Below the pieces are notes generated by a model. The model was not told the DNA's origin. It worked only from the letters and a program-made list of their open reading frames with translations, and did not search any database. Below are positions 6,592 to 15,979 of a stretch of 19,621 nucleotides of DNA, piece by piece (the stretch's first letter is position 1; each line of letters begins with the position of its first letter). Source of the stretch: an uncultured Collinsella sp. (lineage in GTDB: Bacteria > Actinomycetota > Coriobacteriia > Coriobacteriales > Coriobacteriaceae); the NCBI GenBank assembly GCA_902494715.1, contig CABUUJ010000041.1, positions 1-19,621 on the forward strand. The letters run 5' to 3'. The position numbers and the translations under genes are program-made.

Positions 6592-9500
6592 TTAATCATC
6601 GTCGGACGCACCCAGCTGCTGCAGCAGCATGAGTGCCGCCGCCACCGGGCCGGTGCCGTCGTTGGCGTCGAGGCCGCGACCCAGGCCGCTGCCCGCACCG
6701 GCGCCCGCCTTGTAAGGCACCGACAGTTTGCGGCTCTTGGGGAAGTTCACCGCGCCATAGCGGGTCTTTAGTTCAAAGGCCACCTTCTTGGGCACGTCGA
6801 CGCCCAAAAACGTGATGCGGCCGCCGCTGAGCGTGACGCTCTCGAGCCCCAAGCGCTCGCCGCGGATACGAATACGCGCGCGGTTGAACAGGTTGAGCCC
6901 CGCCAGCGGCAGCTCACCGTGCGCGGCCTCGGTCTCTTCCTGCACCTCGTCGATGCTCTCCAGGTCCTCAGCCGCCGCGAGCTTACGGTACACGAGCACG
7001 CGCTGGTCCACCGCCGGCAGGTACTCCTCGGACAAGAAGTAGTCGGCCGGCAGGTTAATACCCACGCTCGCCGCCTCCACGCCGGCGTCGTCATCGCCGC
7101 GCGCCTCGGCCACGGCCTGGCCCAGCATCTGTGTAAACAGGTCAAAGCCCACGCTCGACAGGTTGCCGTGCTGCTCGGCGCCCATAAGCGAGCCGGCACC
7201 ACGGATCTCCAGGTCGCGCATGGCGATGCGCATGCCGCTGCCCAGGTCCTGGAACTCGGAAAGTGCGGTCAGGCGCGCCGTCGCCTCCTCGGTGAGCGGC
7301 AGCTCGCCCGGGAACATAAAGTACGCGTAGGCCTGCGTGGCAGAGCGGCCCACACGGCCCTTGAGCTGGTAGAGCTGTGCCAGACCCAGGCGCTGCGAGT
7401 CCTCGATGATCAGCGTGTTGGCGGTCGCGTTGTCTATGCCGCTCTCCACGATGGTCGTGGCGATGAGCACGTCGATCTTTTTGGTCGCGAACTCGATCAT
7501 CACGTCCTCGACCTCGCGCGGGCTCATCTTGCCGTGCGCCACGCCCACGCGCGCCTCGGGCGCGGCCTCGTGCACGCGTGCCACGGCGTCGTCGATGGTC
7601 TTGACGCGGTTGGACACGTAATACACCTGACCGCCGCGGCCCACCTCCAGGCGAATCGCCGCGCTCACCACATCGGGGTCGTACTCCCCCACGTGCACGA
7701 TCACGGGACGACGCCCGGTCGGCGGCGTCGTGATCAGGCTCATGTCGCGCACGCCACTCGTGGCCATCTGCATGGTACGCGGAATGGGCGTTGCCGAAAG
7801 CGTGAGCACGTCGATCTGCTCGCGCAGGTTCTTGAGTTGCTCCTTGTGCTGCACGCCAAAGCGCTGCTCTTCGTCGATGATCACCAGGCCCAGGTTCTTG
7901 GGGTTCACATCGGCCGAAAGCAGACGATGCGTGCCGATGAGCACATCGATCGTGCCCTCGGCAAACGCCTTGAGCGCGCGCTTTTGCTGCGCCGGCGTGC
8001 GGAAGCGGCTGAGCACCTCGACCTCAAGGCCAAACGGGGCAAAGCGCTCAAAGAATGTCTCGTAGTGCTGCTGGGCCAGAATGGTCGTGGGGCAGAGCAC
8101 CATGACCTGGCGGCCGGAGTCCACGCATTTAAAGGCTGCGCGCAGGGCGACCTCAGTCTTGCCGAAACCCACGTCGCCGCACAGCAGGCGGTCCATGGGC
8201 TTGGGCGCCTCCATGTCTGCCTTGATGTCGGCGATAGCCTCCAGCTGGTCGCGTGTCTCGTCGTAGGGGAAGCTCTCCTCCATCTCGATCTGCTCAGGCG
8301 TATCGGGCGGACAGGCGATACCGGTAATCGACGAGCGGCGCGTATACAGGTCGACCAGGTCAAACGCCAGCTTTTTGGCATTCTTGCGCGCCTTGTTGGT
8401 GGCCCGCGTCCAGTCGGCGGTGTTGAGCCTGGTCAAGCGCGGTTTATCACCGTCGGGACCAACGTAGCGCGTAATGCGGTCAACCTGCTCCAGCGGCACG
8501 TAGAGCTTGTCGCCATCGGCGTATTCCAGCAAAAAGTAGTCGCGTTCCTTGCCGCCCACTTCCTGGCGCGCGATCTCGCTAAAGAGCGCGATGCCGTGGG
8601 TAGCGTGCACCACGTAGTCGCCCGGCTTAAACGGGAAGGTAATCTGCGTAATGTCCACCTTGCGGCGGCTGCGCGCGCGGTTGGCGTCCATGCGGGCGTT
8701 GAGGTCGGCGATCGAGAACACGGCCAGGTTGGCATCGGGCACCACCACGCCCTGCGGCAGAGCGGCATCGACAAAGGTCACGCGTCCGCGCGAGATGGTG
8801 GGCACGGCGGCCCCGGCGGCAGCCTGGGCGGCACCCGCCTCGAGCGAGCGGGCGTTGAGCGCGTCGGCCTTGCGCTCGCGGATCGAGGCATGGGCATCCT
8901 GGCGGACAGCACGGTCGGCGGAATCCGCCGCTGCCACGCGCACGCGGTCGCCGATAGCACTGGCATTTTCGGGCGCAGCCGTCAGCGACTCCTCAAAGGT
9001 AATGCCCTCGTCGCCAAAGGTGAGCTCCATCGACTCGCGCGCACCGCGATCGGGGATGGCAAACACGCAGGCGTAGCGCTTGCCCACGACTTCCTGAATG
9101 CGCGTCATAAAGCGATTGTCCGAGCCTGCGATGGCCGGCTGCTCAATCTTGAGCTCGGCCGTCACCGCACCGCCGGCACGGATGAGGCTCACATAGTTCA
9201 GGCGTTGCTGGGAACCAAAGTCGAGCTGCTGGGCACGCACGTACAGGCCGTCCAGACGGTCGACCCCCGCCTCGCCGGCACGTGCCTCGATATCCTCGTA
9301 GGCGCGCAGACAATCGTCGAACAGCGAGCGCGGCTCGGACAGCACCACGAGCGCCTTGCCGCTCACGTGCGACAGCGGGCTCACAGTCTGGCCGTACATC
9401 ACCGGCAAAAAGCGGTCGAGCTCAGGCGTGACGATGCGCGCATCCACCATCTCGAGCAGCGCCGCCAACTTGCTGTCGTCCTGGCTGGCGCGGTAGAGTG

Positions 9501-10224
9501 CCACATGCATGTTGTGGACGGCCTCGTCGGTAAGCGCCAGCTCACGGCATGGGAAGATCTCGATGCTGTCCTCGTTGCCGATGGTCTGGCCCGTTGAACT
9601 CACCATGCGGCGGATGCGGTCGATCTCGTCGCCAAAGAACTCAATGCGCACGGGCGCCTTTTCCTGCGCGGGAAACACCTCGACGGTGTCGCCGTGCACA
9701 CGGAACAGGCCGGGCGCGTCAGCAGCGCCGGCATTGGTGTAGCCCATGCCCACCAGGCGCTGCGGCACCTCGTCAAAAGGAATCTCCTCGCCCACCGTAA
9801 AAGTAGTGGACTCCCAGTAGCGGCTCTCGACTGGCGGCACGCAGCGCAGCAACGCGCGAGCCGAGGCAACCATGATGCAGTTGTCCCCGCGCACGATGCG
9901 TCCCAGGGCCTCGCAGCGCTGCGCTACCACGGCGTCGTCGGGCGCCTGCTCGCGCCACGGATAGTCCTTGCGCTCGGGGAAACGGCACACGTGCGCCAGG
10001 CCCACATAGGCGGCAAGGCTGCGCGCGGCGCGATCGGCCGCATCCTCGCCGCTCACAATGTAGACCGTCGGGCGCGGACGGCGCGCAAACTGGGCGGCCG
10101 CCATAAGCGTGCGACCCGACTGCGACACGGCCAGCGTCACGTCCTCGCCGGCATCGAGTCCGGCCTCGACGGTCTGCAGCGCCTCGGCAGTGTAGAGCTG
10201 CGCGGCTATACGGTGAATGAGCAT
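6592..10224 (-). CDS. mfd: Transcription-repair coupling factor Mfd
   Basis: 1210-aa DNA translocase that removes RNA polymerase stalled at DNA damage and recruits UvrA. In order: a UvrB-like N-terminal module (about 1-300), the RNA-polymerase-interacting domain with YVVHATHGIALF (about 536-547) and KLYVPLEQVDRITRYVG, then an SF2 helicase motor with GDVGFGKTE as Walker A (about 683-691), the DEEQRFGV box (about 783-790), CPTTILAQQHYETF and the GRVGR motif VI, and the C-terminal UvrA-binding/autoinhibitory domain (about 1050-1130). The start at ATG 10224 is set by GGAGG 6 nt upstream; nine extra in-frame codons lie before it. An alanine-rich linker at about 421-478 makes the protein slightly longer than the usual ~1150 aa, as does a short C-terminal glycine/alanine-rich tail. 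The nth terminator ends only 25 nt before the start. Confidence 0.97.
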   Translation of the reverse strand: MLIHRIAAQLYTAEALQTVEAGLDAGEDVTLAVSQSGRTLMAAAQFARRPRPTVYIVSGEDAADRAARSLAAYVGLAHVCRFPERKDYPWREQAPDDAVVAQRCEALGRIVRGDNCIMVASARALLRCVPPVESRYWESTTFTVGEEIPFDEVPQRLVGMGYTNAGAADAPGLFRVHGDTVEVFPAQEKAPVRIEFFGDEIDRIRRMVSSTGQTIGNEDSIEIFPCRELALTDEAVHNMHVALYRASQDDSKLAALLEMVDARIVTPELDRFLPVMYGQTVSPLSHVSGKALVVLSEPRSLFDDCLRAYEDIEARAGEAGVDRLDGLYVRAQQLDFGSQQRLNYVSLIRAGGAVTAELKIEQPAIAGSDNRFMTRIQEVVGKRYACVFAIPDRGARESMELTFGDEGITFEESLTAAPENASAIGDRVRVAAADSADRAVRQDAHASIRERKADALNARSLEAGAAQAAAGAAVPTISRGRVTFVDAALPQGVVVPDANLAVFSIADLNARMDANRARSRRKVDITQITFPFKPGDYVVHATHGIALFSEIARQEVGGKERDYFLLEYADGDKLYVPLEQVDRITRYVGPDGDKPRLTRLNTADWTRATNKARKNAKKLAFDLVDLYTRRSSITGIACPPDTPEQIEMEESFPYDETRDQLEAIADIKADMEAPKPMDRLLCGDVGFGKTEVALRAAFKCVDSGRQVMVLCPTTILAQQHYETFFERFAPFGLEVEVLSRFRTPAQQKRALKAFAEGTIDVLIGTHRLLSADVNPKNLGLVIIDEEQRFGVQHKEQLKNLREQIDVLTLSATPIPRTMQMATSGVRDMSLITTPPTGRRPVIVHVGEYDPDVVSAAIRLEVGRGGQVYYVSNRVKTIDDAVARVHEAAPEARVGVAHGKMSPREVEDVMIEFATKKIDVLIATTIVESGIDNATANTLIIEDSQRLGLAQLYQLKGRVGRSATQAYAYFMFPGELPLTEEATARLTALSEFQDLGSGMRIAMRDLEIRGAGSLMGAEQHGNLSSVGFDLFTQMLGQAVAEARGDDDAGVEAASVGINLPADYFLSEEYLPAVDQRVLVYRKLAAAEDLESIDEVQEETEAAHGELPLAGLNLFNRARIRIRGERLGLESVTLSGGRITFLGVDVPKKVAFELKTRYGAVNFPKSRKLSVPYKAGAGAGSGLGRGLDANDGTGPVAAALMLLQQLGASDDD

Positions 10225-10249
10225 GCTGTTCCTCCGGCATCGCAACGCC

Positions 10250-10277
10250 AAAAGCCCGCCGGGGCAAGCTCGGCGGG
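10250..10277 (-). terminator. Rho-independent terminator between nth and mfd
   Basis: CCCGCCG (10255-10261) and CGGCGGG (10271-10277) form a GC stem with a 9-nt loop, followed on the minus strand by CTTTT (10254-10250). It lies about 105 nt after the nth stop and 25 nt before the mfd ATG, leaving almost no room for an mfd promoter after it. Confidence 0.65.
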
Positions 10278-10381
10278 TCGTACGTCAAATACATTGTCTG
10301 TCATGGTAGCGCATGGAGAGGACTCCGGCTCAAGGGCAAACCCAGCCCCGCAAAAAACGCCAGACGAAGATGCGTTCCGCC

Positions 10382-11047
10382 CTACCCCGCCACGCGCACG
10401 CTGGGGCACAAATCTGCCAGCGGACACTCGTCACACTTGGGTTTGCGGGCGTCGCAGATCTCGCGACCGAAGGTGATCCACTGATGGTTGACCGACTCCC
10501 AATACTCGTGCGGCAAAATCTTGAGCAAATCCTGCTCGGTCTTGAGCGGCTCCTTTGCATGCGTCTTGGGACTCAGCATCAGGCGGTGCGCAATGCGGTT
10601 GACGTGCGTGTCCACCGCAATGCCCTCCACGATGCCATACCCCACGTTGAGCACGATGTTCGCCGTCTTGCGTCCCACGCCCGGCAGCTTCACGAGTTCC
10701 TTCATGTCGGCCGGCACCTCGCCGCCATAGTCGGCGACGATCATCTGCGCGGCCTCGACGGCATGCTTGGCTTTGCTCTTGTAGAAGCCGAGTGACTTGA
10801 TAGTGTCTGCCACGTCAGCCACGCTCGCCCCGGCCATGGCCTCGGGCGTGGGCCACTGGGCAAACAGCCGCGGCGTCACCTTGTTGACCTGCGCATCGGT
10901 CGTTTGCGCCGAGAGCAGCACCGCGATCAGCAGGCGGAAGGGATTCTCGTGGTCCAAAAAGCACTCGACCGGGCCATAGCGACGGTTGAGGCGCTCACAC
11001 ACCTCAACGGCGCGCTCGCGTTTGGCGGCATTGGTCTCGCGTGGCAT
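10382..11047 (-). CDS. nth: Endonuclease III
   Basis: 221-aa bifunctional DNA glycosylase/AP lyase that removes oxidised pyrimidines in base-excision repair. All key parts are visible: SAQTTDAQVNKVTPRLF near the N-terminus, the helix-hairpin-helix LPGVGRKTANIVL with the catalytic lysine, GIAVDTHVNR with the catalytic aspartate, and a C-terminal 4Fe-4S loop with cysteines spaced C-x6-C-x2-C-x5-C (CDARKPKCDECPLADLC). The start ATG 11047 has GAGGAG 5 nt upstream; an in-frame earlier ATG at 11071 has no ribosome site. It lies 63 nt after the ABC exporter and may be co-transcribed with it. Compare with the second HhH-GPD gene at 17539, which lacks the cluster. Confidence 0.97.
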   Translation of the reverse strand: MPRETNAAKRERAVEVCERLNRRYGPVECFLDHENPFRLLIAVLLSAQTTDAQVNKVTPRLFAQWPTPEAMAGASVADVADTIKSLGFYKSKAKHAVEAAQMIVADYGGEVPADMKELVKLPGVGRKTANIVLNVGYGIVEGIAVDTHVNRIAHRLMLSPKTHAKEPLKTEQDLLKILPHEYWESVNHQWITFGREICDARKPKCDECPLADLCPSVRVAG

Positions 11048-11110
11048 AACGACTCCTCGGCTCAACGGCACAATAAACTTATGGGCACAATTGTCCCACG
11101 TCCGAAACGC

Positions 11111-12913
<1,803 letters not shown>

Positions 12914-12988
12914 GGGCTTCCTTTCGCGTCTGATAGGGCGAAACGCCATTGTTGCACATTGGAGCACGCTTCAGACAAGTGCGATACG

Positions 12989-13029
12989 AAAAGCGGTGGG
13001 GCGCCCGCGTTTGCGCCGGTGCCCCACCG
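12989..13029 (-). terminator. Rho-independent terminator after rmuC
   Basis: CGGTGGGGC (12994-13002) and GCCCCACCG (13021-13029) are perfect 9-bp arms with an 18-nt loop. On the minus strand the stem is followed by CTTTT (12993-12989). It starts 12 nt after the rmuC stop codon. Confidence 0.8.
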
Positions 13030-13040
13030 TCTTGTTGCAA

Positions 13041-14396
13041 TTAGTCCTTGTCTTCTTGGTCCGCGAGAAGGCTCGCGGACGTGAGTCCCAAGATCTCATC
13101 GGCTTGGTCGGCGTCTTCCAGCGCGTCGATGTCCTTGAGCTTGCGCTCCATAACGTTGGTGCGCGTGGTGATGATGCCCTCGACCGTCTTTCCTGCGGTC
13201 TCGATCTGCTGTTGGGCGCGGCGCAGCGCCTTTTGATAGCGCGGCAGCTCGGCCTTGACGGCGGAGAGCACGCGCAGCACGTCATCGGTGCGTTTTTGCA
13301 ACTTAAACGTCTGGTAGCTCATCTGCAGACTGTTGAGGATGGCCGCCATGGTGCTGGGACCGGCAACGTTGACGTGATAGTCGCGGCCCAGGGTCTCGAT
13401 AAGCCCGGGGCGACTGACGACCTCGGCGTACAGTCCCTCAAACGGCACGAACATGATGCCAAAGTTGGTCGTTGCCGGCACACTCAGGTACTTTTCGCAG
13501 ATGTCCTTGGCCTCGCGCTTGACCATGGTGTCGAGCGTCTTGCGCGCAGCCGCCACGGTCTCCGCATCGCCCGACTCCTGCGCGTCGAGCAAGTGCTCGT
13601 ACGCGTCGCCCGGAAACTTGGAGTCAATCGGCAGCAGCACGGGGTCGCCCTCGTCCACCGGCAGCTTGACGGCAAACTCAACGCGCTCCGAGGCGCCGGG
13701 CTTGGTGGCGACGTTTTCCAGATACTGGTCGGGCGTAAGGATGTCCGCCAGAATTGCACCCAGCTGTACCTCGCCCAAAATGCCACGCGCCTTCACGTTA
13801 CCCAGCACGCGCTTAAGGTCGCCCACGCCGGTGGCGATGGACTGCATGTCGCCCAGACCCTTGTACACGGCCTCGAGCTGGTCGCTCACCTGCTTAAACG
13901 ATGCAGACAGGCGGTCGTTGAGCGTGCGGGAGAGTTTCTCGTCCACCGTCGCGCGCATCTGATCGAGTTGCACGTTGTTGTCCTTGCGGATGGCGCCCAG
14001 CTGGGCATCGACCGTCTCGCGCACCTTGTCCAGGCGATGCTCGATGCCCTCGCGGTTGGCGCCGAGCTGTTGGGCCGTCTCGCGGCGCAGGTCATCCATC
14101 CGGTCACCAGCTTGCGAAAACTCGCGTGCGATGGTCAGGTAACGTTGCTGCTCCACGGCCGCATCGGTCGTCTGCTGCTGCGCGATGACATTGGCCGTGC
14201 AGCGGGTTTCGGCCAGCGCGACGTTCAGGGCATCGAGCGTGCTGTTGGCCTGCTCGAGCGCCGCGAGCGTTTCCGCGCTACTGTCGCCACGCTCCCGCAA
14301 CTCGGCACGCAGGCTCTTGAGCTGGAGGGCGCAAGCCACAGCAACCCCCACCGCCACCAAGGCGATCACAACAAGCACAGTATCAATAGCAGACAT
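13041..14396 (-). CDS. rmuC: DNA recombination protein RmuC
   Basis: 451-aa membrane-anchored protein of the RmuC family, whose loss affects recombination at inverted repeats in E. coli; the fold resembles restriction-endonuclease-like nucleases. The N-terminus has one membrane helix (about 6-25), then a long coiled coil (about 26-190), then the conserved domain: NVKARGILGEVQLGAIL (200-216), VEFAVKLPVDEGDPVLLPIDSKFPGD (split: VEFAVKLPVDEG at 239-250, PVLLPIDSKFPGD at 252-264) and a C-terminal helical part. Length is typical. GGCGGAG lies 3-4 nt before ATG 14396. It follows the HTH gene by only 51 nt with no terminator between them, so it may share that transcript. A strong terminator closes it. 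Confidence 0.93.
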   Translation of the reverse strand: MSAIDTVLVVIALVAVGVAVACALQLKSLRAELRERGDSSAETLAALEQANSTLDALNVALAETRCTANVIAQQQTTDAAVEQQRYLTIAREFSQAGDRMDDLRRETAQQLGANREGIEHRLDKVRETVDAQLGAIRKDNNVQLDQMRATVDEKLSRTLNDRLSASFKQVSDQLEAVYKGLGDMQSIATGVGDLKRVLGNVKARGILGEVQLGAILADILTPDQYLENVATKPGASERVEFAVKLPVDEGDPVLLPIDSKFPGDAYEHLLDAQESGDAETVAAARKTLDTMVKREAKDICEKYLSVPATTNFGIMFVPFEGLYAEVVSRPGLIETLGRDYHVNVAGPSTMAAILNSLQMSYQTFKLQKRTDDVLRVLSAVKAELPRYQKALRRAQQQIETAGKTVEGIITTRTNVMERKLKDIDALEDADQADEILGLTSASLLADQEDKD

Positions 14397-14447
14397 AAAC
14401 TCCGCCCAACAAACTCAATCGGTCATCAATCAAAACCGCGATCAATC

Positions 14448-15011
14448 TTACCCCGCCACACACACCGGGCGCCCGGCCCCTTCTTGGGCGCCCCTCTCCT
14501 CCGCATATTCCATAATGCGGCGCGCCGTTTTCCTGCTCACCTTTGAGTCATCGCCGGCCAAGTATGCGTATACGTTTCCTTTATTCAGGCGCAGAGCACG
14601 GCAGAGGCCATAGCGCGTTACACCCGATTCCTCCAATGCTTCCAGCGTTTTCTTTCTCATCAGGGCGTTCACCCTTCTATCGGCCACTGGCTTTTCCTTC
14701 ACCGCTCTATACGCGCGCCAAACGTTGGCATAACGATTAGGGAGCTCACTTTTGGCGCATAGAGACGCCATGCTACCCGCTTGACCGTACAAGGATAAAA
14801 CGTCTCGGTAATCCCGTTCCATCCACGAGCCCTCGGATAAACCCAGAACGTATTCGGCTTTTCCTTGCGCCAAAGCGAGCAAAAACAGAGGCTCCGCCAC
14901 GCGCGGCGCATCCGTCGTCGCCTGCTCAACCAATTTTCTAAAACTCAGCGACTGCTGTCCGGATAGCTCTCGGCAATAGCCTTTTAAGAATCCCTCAAAG
15001 GTCAGATTCAA
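14448..15011 (-). CDS. Helix-turn-helix protein, second gene of a translationally coupled pair
   Basis: 187-aa protein, not recognised as a named family. The start is TTG 15011 because AAGGAGGTG lies 5 nt before it; the codon overlaps the stop of the 37-aa ORF as TTGA. The open frame extends to 15146 but without a ribosome site. Residues 1-115 are helical (MNLTFEGFLKGYCRELSG; PLFLLALAQGKAEYVLGL). Residues 121-170 read as a DNA-binding helix-turn-helix: TLEALEESGVTRYGLCRAL (122-140) then RLNKGNVYAYLAGDDSKVSR (141-160), with 'LNKGNVYAYL' as recognition-helix-like. A basic tail closes it. The layout (small ORF first, HTH protein second, palindromic AT-rich promoter) resembles autoregulated toxin-antitoxin or other two-gene regulatory operons, but no toxin fold is identified. 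rmuC follows 51 nt later. Confidence 0.75.
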   Translation of the reverse strand: MNLTFEGFLKGYCRELSGQQSLSFRKLVEQATTDAPRVAEPLFLLALAQGKAEYVLGLSEGSWMERDYRDVLSLYGQAGSMASLCAKSELPNRYANVWRAYRAVKEKPVADRRVNALMRKKTLEALEESGVTRYGLCRALRLNKGNVYAYLAGDDSKVSRKTARRIMEYAEERGAQEGAGRPVCVAG

Positions 15012-15121
15012 CCGAGCACCTCCTTTTTGTATTGCCTGTATGCACAGACCATCTCTTGATAGCTTCGCTCCGAAGGCGACGACGCCAGATCCTCCAAGGA
15101 TGTCGTTAAGTACCTTAACAT
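15008..15121 (-). CDS. 37-aa small ORF coupled to the HTH gene
   Basis: ATG 15121 to TGA 15008-15010 encodes MLRYLTTSLEDLASSPSERS followed by YQEMVCAYRQYKKEVLG. Its stop overlaps the TTG start of the HTH gene by four bases (TTGA), and the HTH gene's strong ribosome site AAGGAGGTG lies inside its last codons, the usual form of translational coupling. Two in-frame stops (TGA TAA) lie close upstream, so this is the only ATG start possible. Its own ribosome site is weak. The charged, tyrosine-rich C-terminus (AYRQYKKEVL) looks like a short amphipathic helix. Function unknown. Real translation is inferred from coupling and codon composition, not proven. Confidence 0.6.
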   Translation of the reverse strand: MLRYLTTSLEDLASSPSERSYQEMVCAYRQYKKEVLG

Positions 15122-15130
15122 GGCATTTTC

Positions 15131-15154
15131 TATTATTATTTATCATTAATAATA
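15131..15154. promoter_or_regulatory. AT-rich palindrome upstream of the small ORF/HTH pair
   Basis: TATTATTA (15131-15138) and TAATAATA (15147-15154) form a perfect 8-bp inverted repeat with an 8-nt spacer, 10-33 nt before the small-ORF ATG. The stretch is almost pure A/T in an otherwise GC-rich region and could supply the -10 box. A likely operator for the HTH protein; the palindrome is seen, binding is inferred. The rest of 15122-15244 shows no gene. Confidence 0.5.
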
Positions 15155-15244
15155 CTATTCAGTCGCATGACAGGACTCCCAAGATGCGAGGATTCTACTC
15201 ATGGCGATAATCCCTACACCCTAGAAGTCCTAATGTGACAAACG

Positions 15245-15679
15245 CTAACTCTCCCAGCCGGCGCGGATTGTTGTTATGACATCGCCTAGGCGCTGGCCGA
15301 GGGCTGACAGATGTTGGAGCACTTCGCCGGGCGAAGCACCGTTGAGGATGCAGGTGAGCGCATACGAGACCAAGAAAATCGCCGCAAGTCCTAGCGGAAT
15401 GAGCACGATCATCGCCAATGTGCGCAGGCGCTGGCCCACGCGGCGACGACGCGCACGACGTTTGTCGAACGCGAGCTCCTGCGCATATGAATCTTGCTGT
15501 ACGGAATAGGCCTCTGGTGCCGATTCGCACCCGGGCACAGCTGCAGGTACAGCAGCGGGCACGACATTTTGCGCAAAGGGCTGGACTGCCGCCCCTTGCA
15601 TTTGCATCTCCATGAGTCGTTGCTGCTGGCGCAACATACGCTCGGCTTGTTGCTGCGGAGTCTCAAGAAACAGATCCAT
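15245..15679 (-). CDS. Hypothetical single-pass membrane protein, glutamine-rich N-terminus
   Basis: 144-aa protein of no recognised family. Residues 1-30 are rich in Gln and Met with a helical, coiled-coil look (PQQQAERMLRQQQRLMEM). Then comes an alanine/proline/valine-rich linker (about 31-52), a basic cluster (KRRARRRRVGQRLR, about 73-86) and one strong membrane segment (LAMIVLIPLGLAAIFLVSYAL, about 88-108). A short C-terminal segment (about 109-144) follows. By the positive-inside rule the N-terminal part should be cytoplasmic. ATG 15679 has GGAGG 5-6 nt upstream. It stands alone between the terminator at 15937-15962 and the small-ORF operon. No function is proposed. Confidence 0.75.
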   Translation of the reverse strand: MDLFLETPQQQAERMLRQQQRLMEMQMQGAAVQPFAQNVVPAAVPAAVPGCESAPEAYSVQQDSYAQELAFDKRRARRRRVGQRLRTLAMIVLIPLGLAAIFLVSYALTCILNGASPGEVLQHLSALGQRLGDVITTIRAGWES

Positions 15680-15691
15680 GCTGGCCTCCAA

Positions 15692-15936
15692 AATCGGAGC
15701 ATTCGACGCTTACGACCAGCATCCCGCACCGCCATGACCGCGACAACGCAATCGCCGGCAATAGCCACAAAGTTTCTTTTGCTCAAAAGCTGTCGAAAAG
15801 CTCAACAACTCCCCTACCAGCACTTTCTCTGAGCTTTTTTCGCCATCAATCTTTTGGACTTCCGCCTTTACGCCAACTGACCAAAATCTAACCAAAAGCT
15901 TGACGAAAAATGTGGAAACAGGGACCCATACAAAAA
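15692..15936. other. Intergenic stretch without a credible gene
   Basis: About 245 bases between the 144-aa membrane protein and the terminator of the 210-aa gene. It is more A/T-rich than its surroundings and should hold the promoter of the 144-aa gene on the minus strand. Two short tandem TTTTGGT copies occur near 15870-15900 (minus strand). I found no convincing -10/-35 pair, RNA gene or coding frame. Confidence 0.4.
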
Positions 15937-15962
15937 CGTGCCGCCCCAAAAGGGGCGGCACG
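15932..15962 (-). terminator. Rho-independent terminator after the 210-aa membrane protein
   Basis: CGTGCCGCCCC (15937-15947) and GGGGCGGCACG (15952-15962) form a perfect 11-bp stem with an AAAA/TTTT loop, followed on the minus strand by TTTTT (15936-15932). It begins 17 nt after the stop codon at 15980. A near-identical hairpin lies at 16704-16727. Confidence 0.9.
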
Positions 15963-15979
15963 CAAACTTCTAATCAGCC

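Noticed and set aside
5231..6595. 454-codon plus-strand open frame opposite the aldolase and PAP2 genes
   Set aside because: Shadow of two recognised genes; composition is His/Arg-rich and it has no family motif.
6919..9597. Very long open frame (892 codons) on the plus strand opposite mfd
   Set aside because: Antisense to an intact, motif-complete mfd. Its translation is His/Arg/Leu/Val-rich low-complexity text typical of a GC-rich complement frame, with no ribosome site.
10206..10304. Short frame (MTDNVFDVRP...) overlapping the mfd start as a possible leader peptide
   Set aside because: It spans the nth terminator, has no ribosome site, and shows no run of regulatory codons.
13041..14396. 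rmuC and the neighbouring HTH pair as a defence island
   Set aside because: RmuC is a common housekeeping-like gene, no nuclease or known defence effector lies nearby, and proximity alone does not support the claim.
15143..15200. 14-codon frame MSRILASWESCHATE upstream of the small ORF
   Set aside because: No ribosome site, not coupled to a following gene, and too short to judge.
15710..15961. 83-codon minus-strand frame after the 210-aa membrane gene
   Set aside because: Its start lies inside the terminator hairpin and no ribosome site is present. A shorter GTG start near 15820 is also unsupported.
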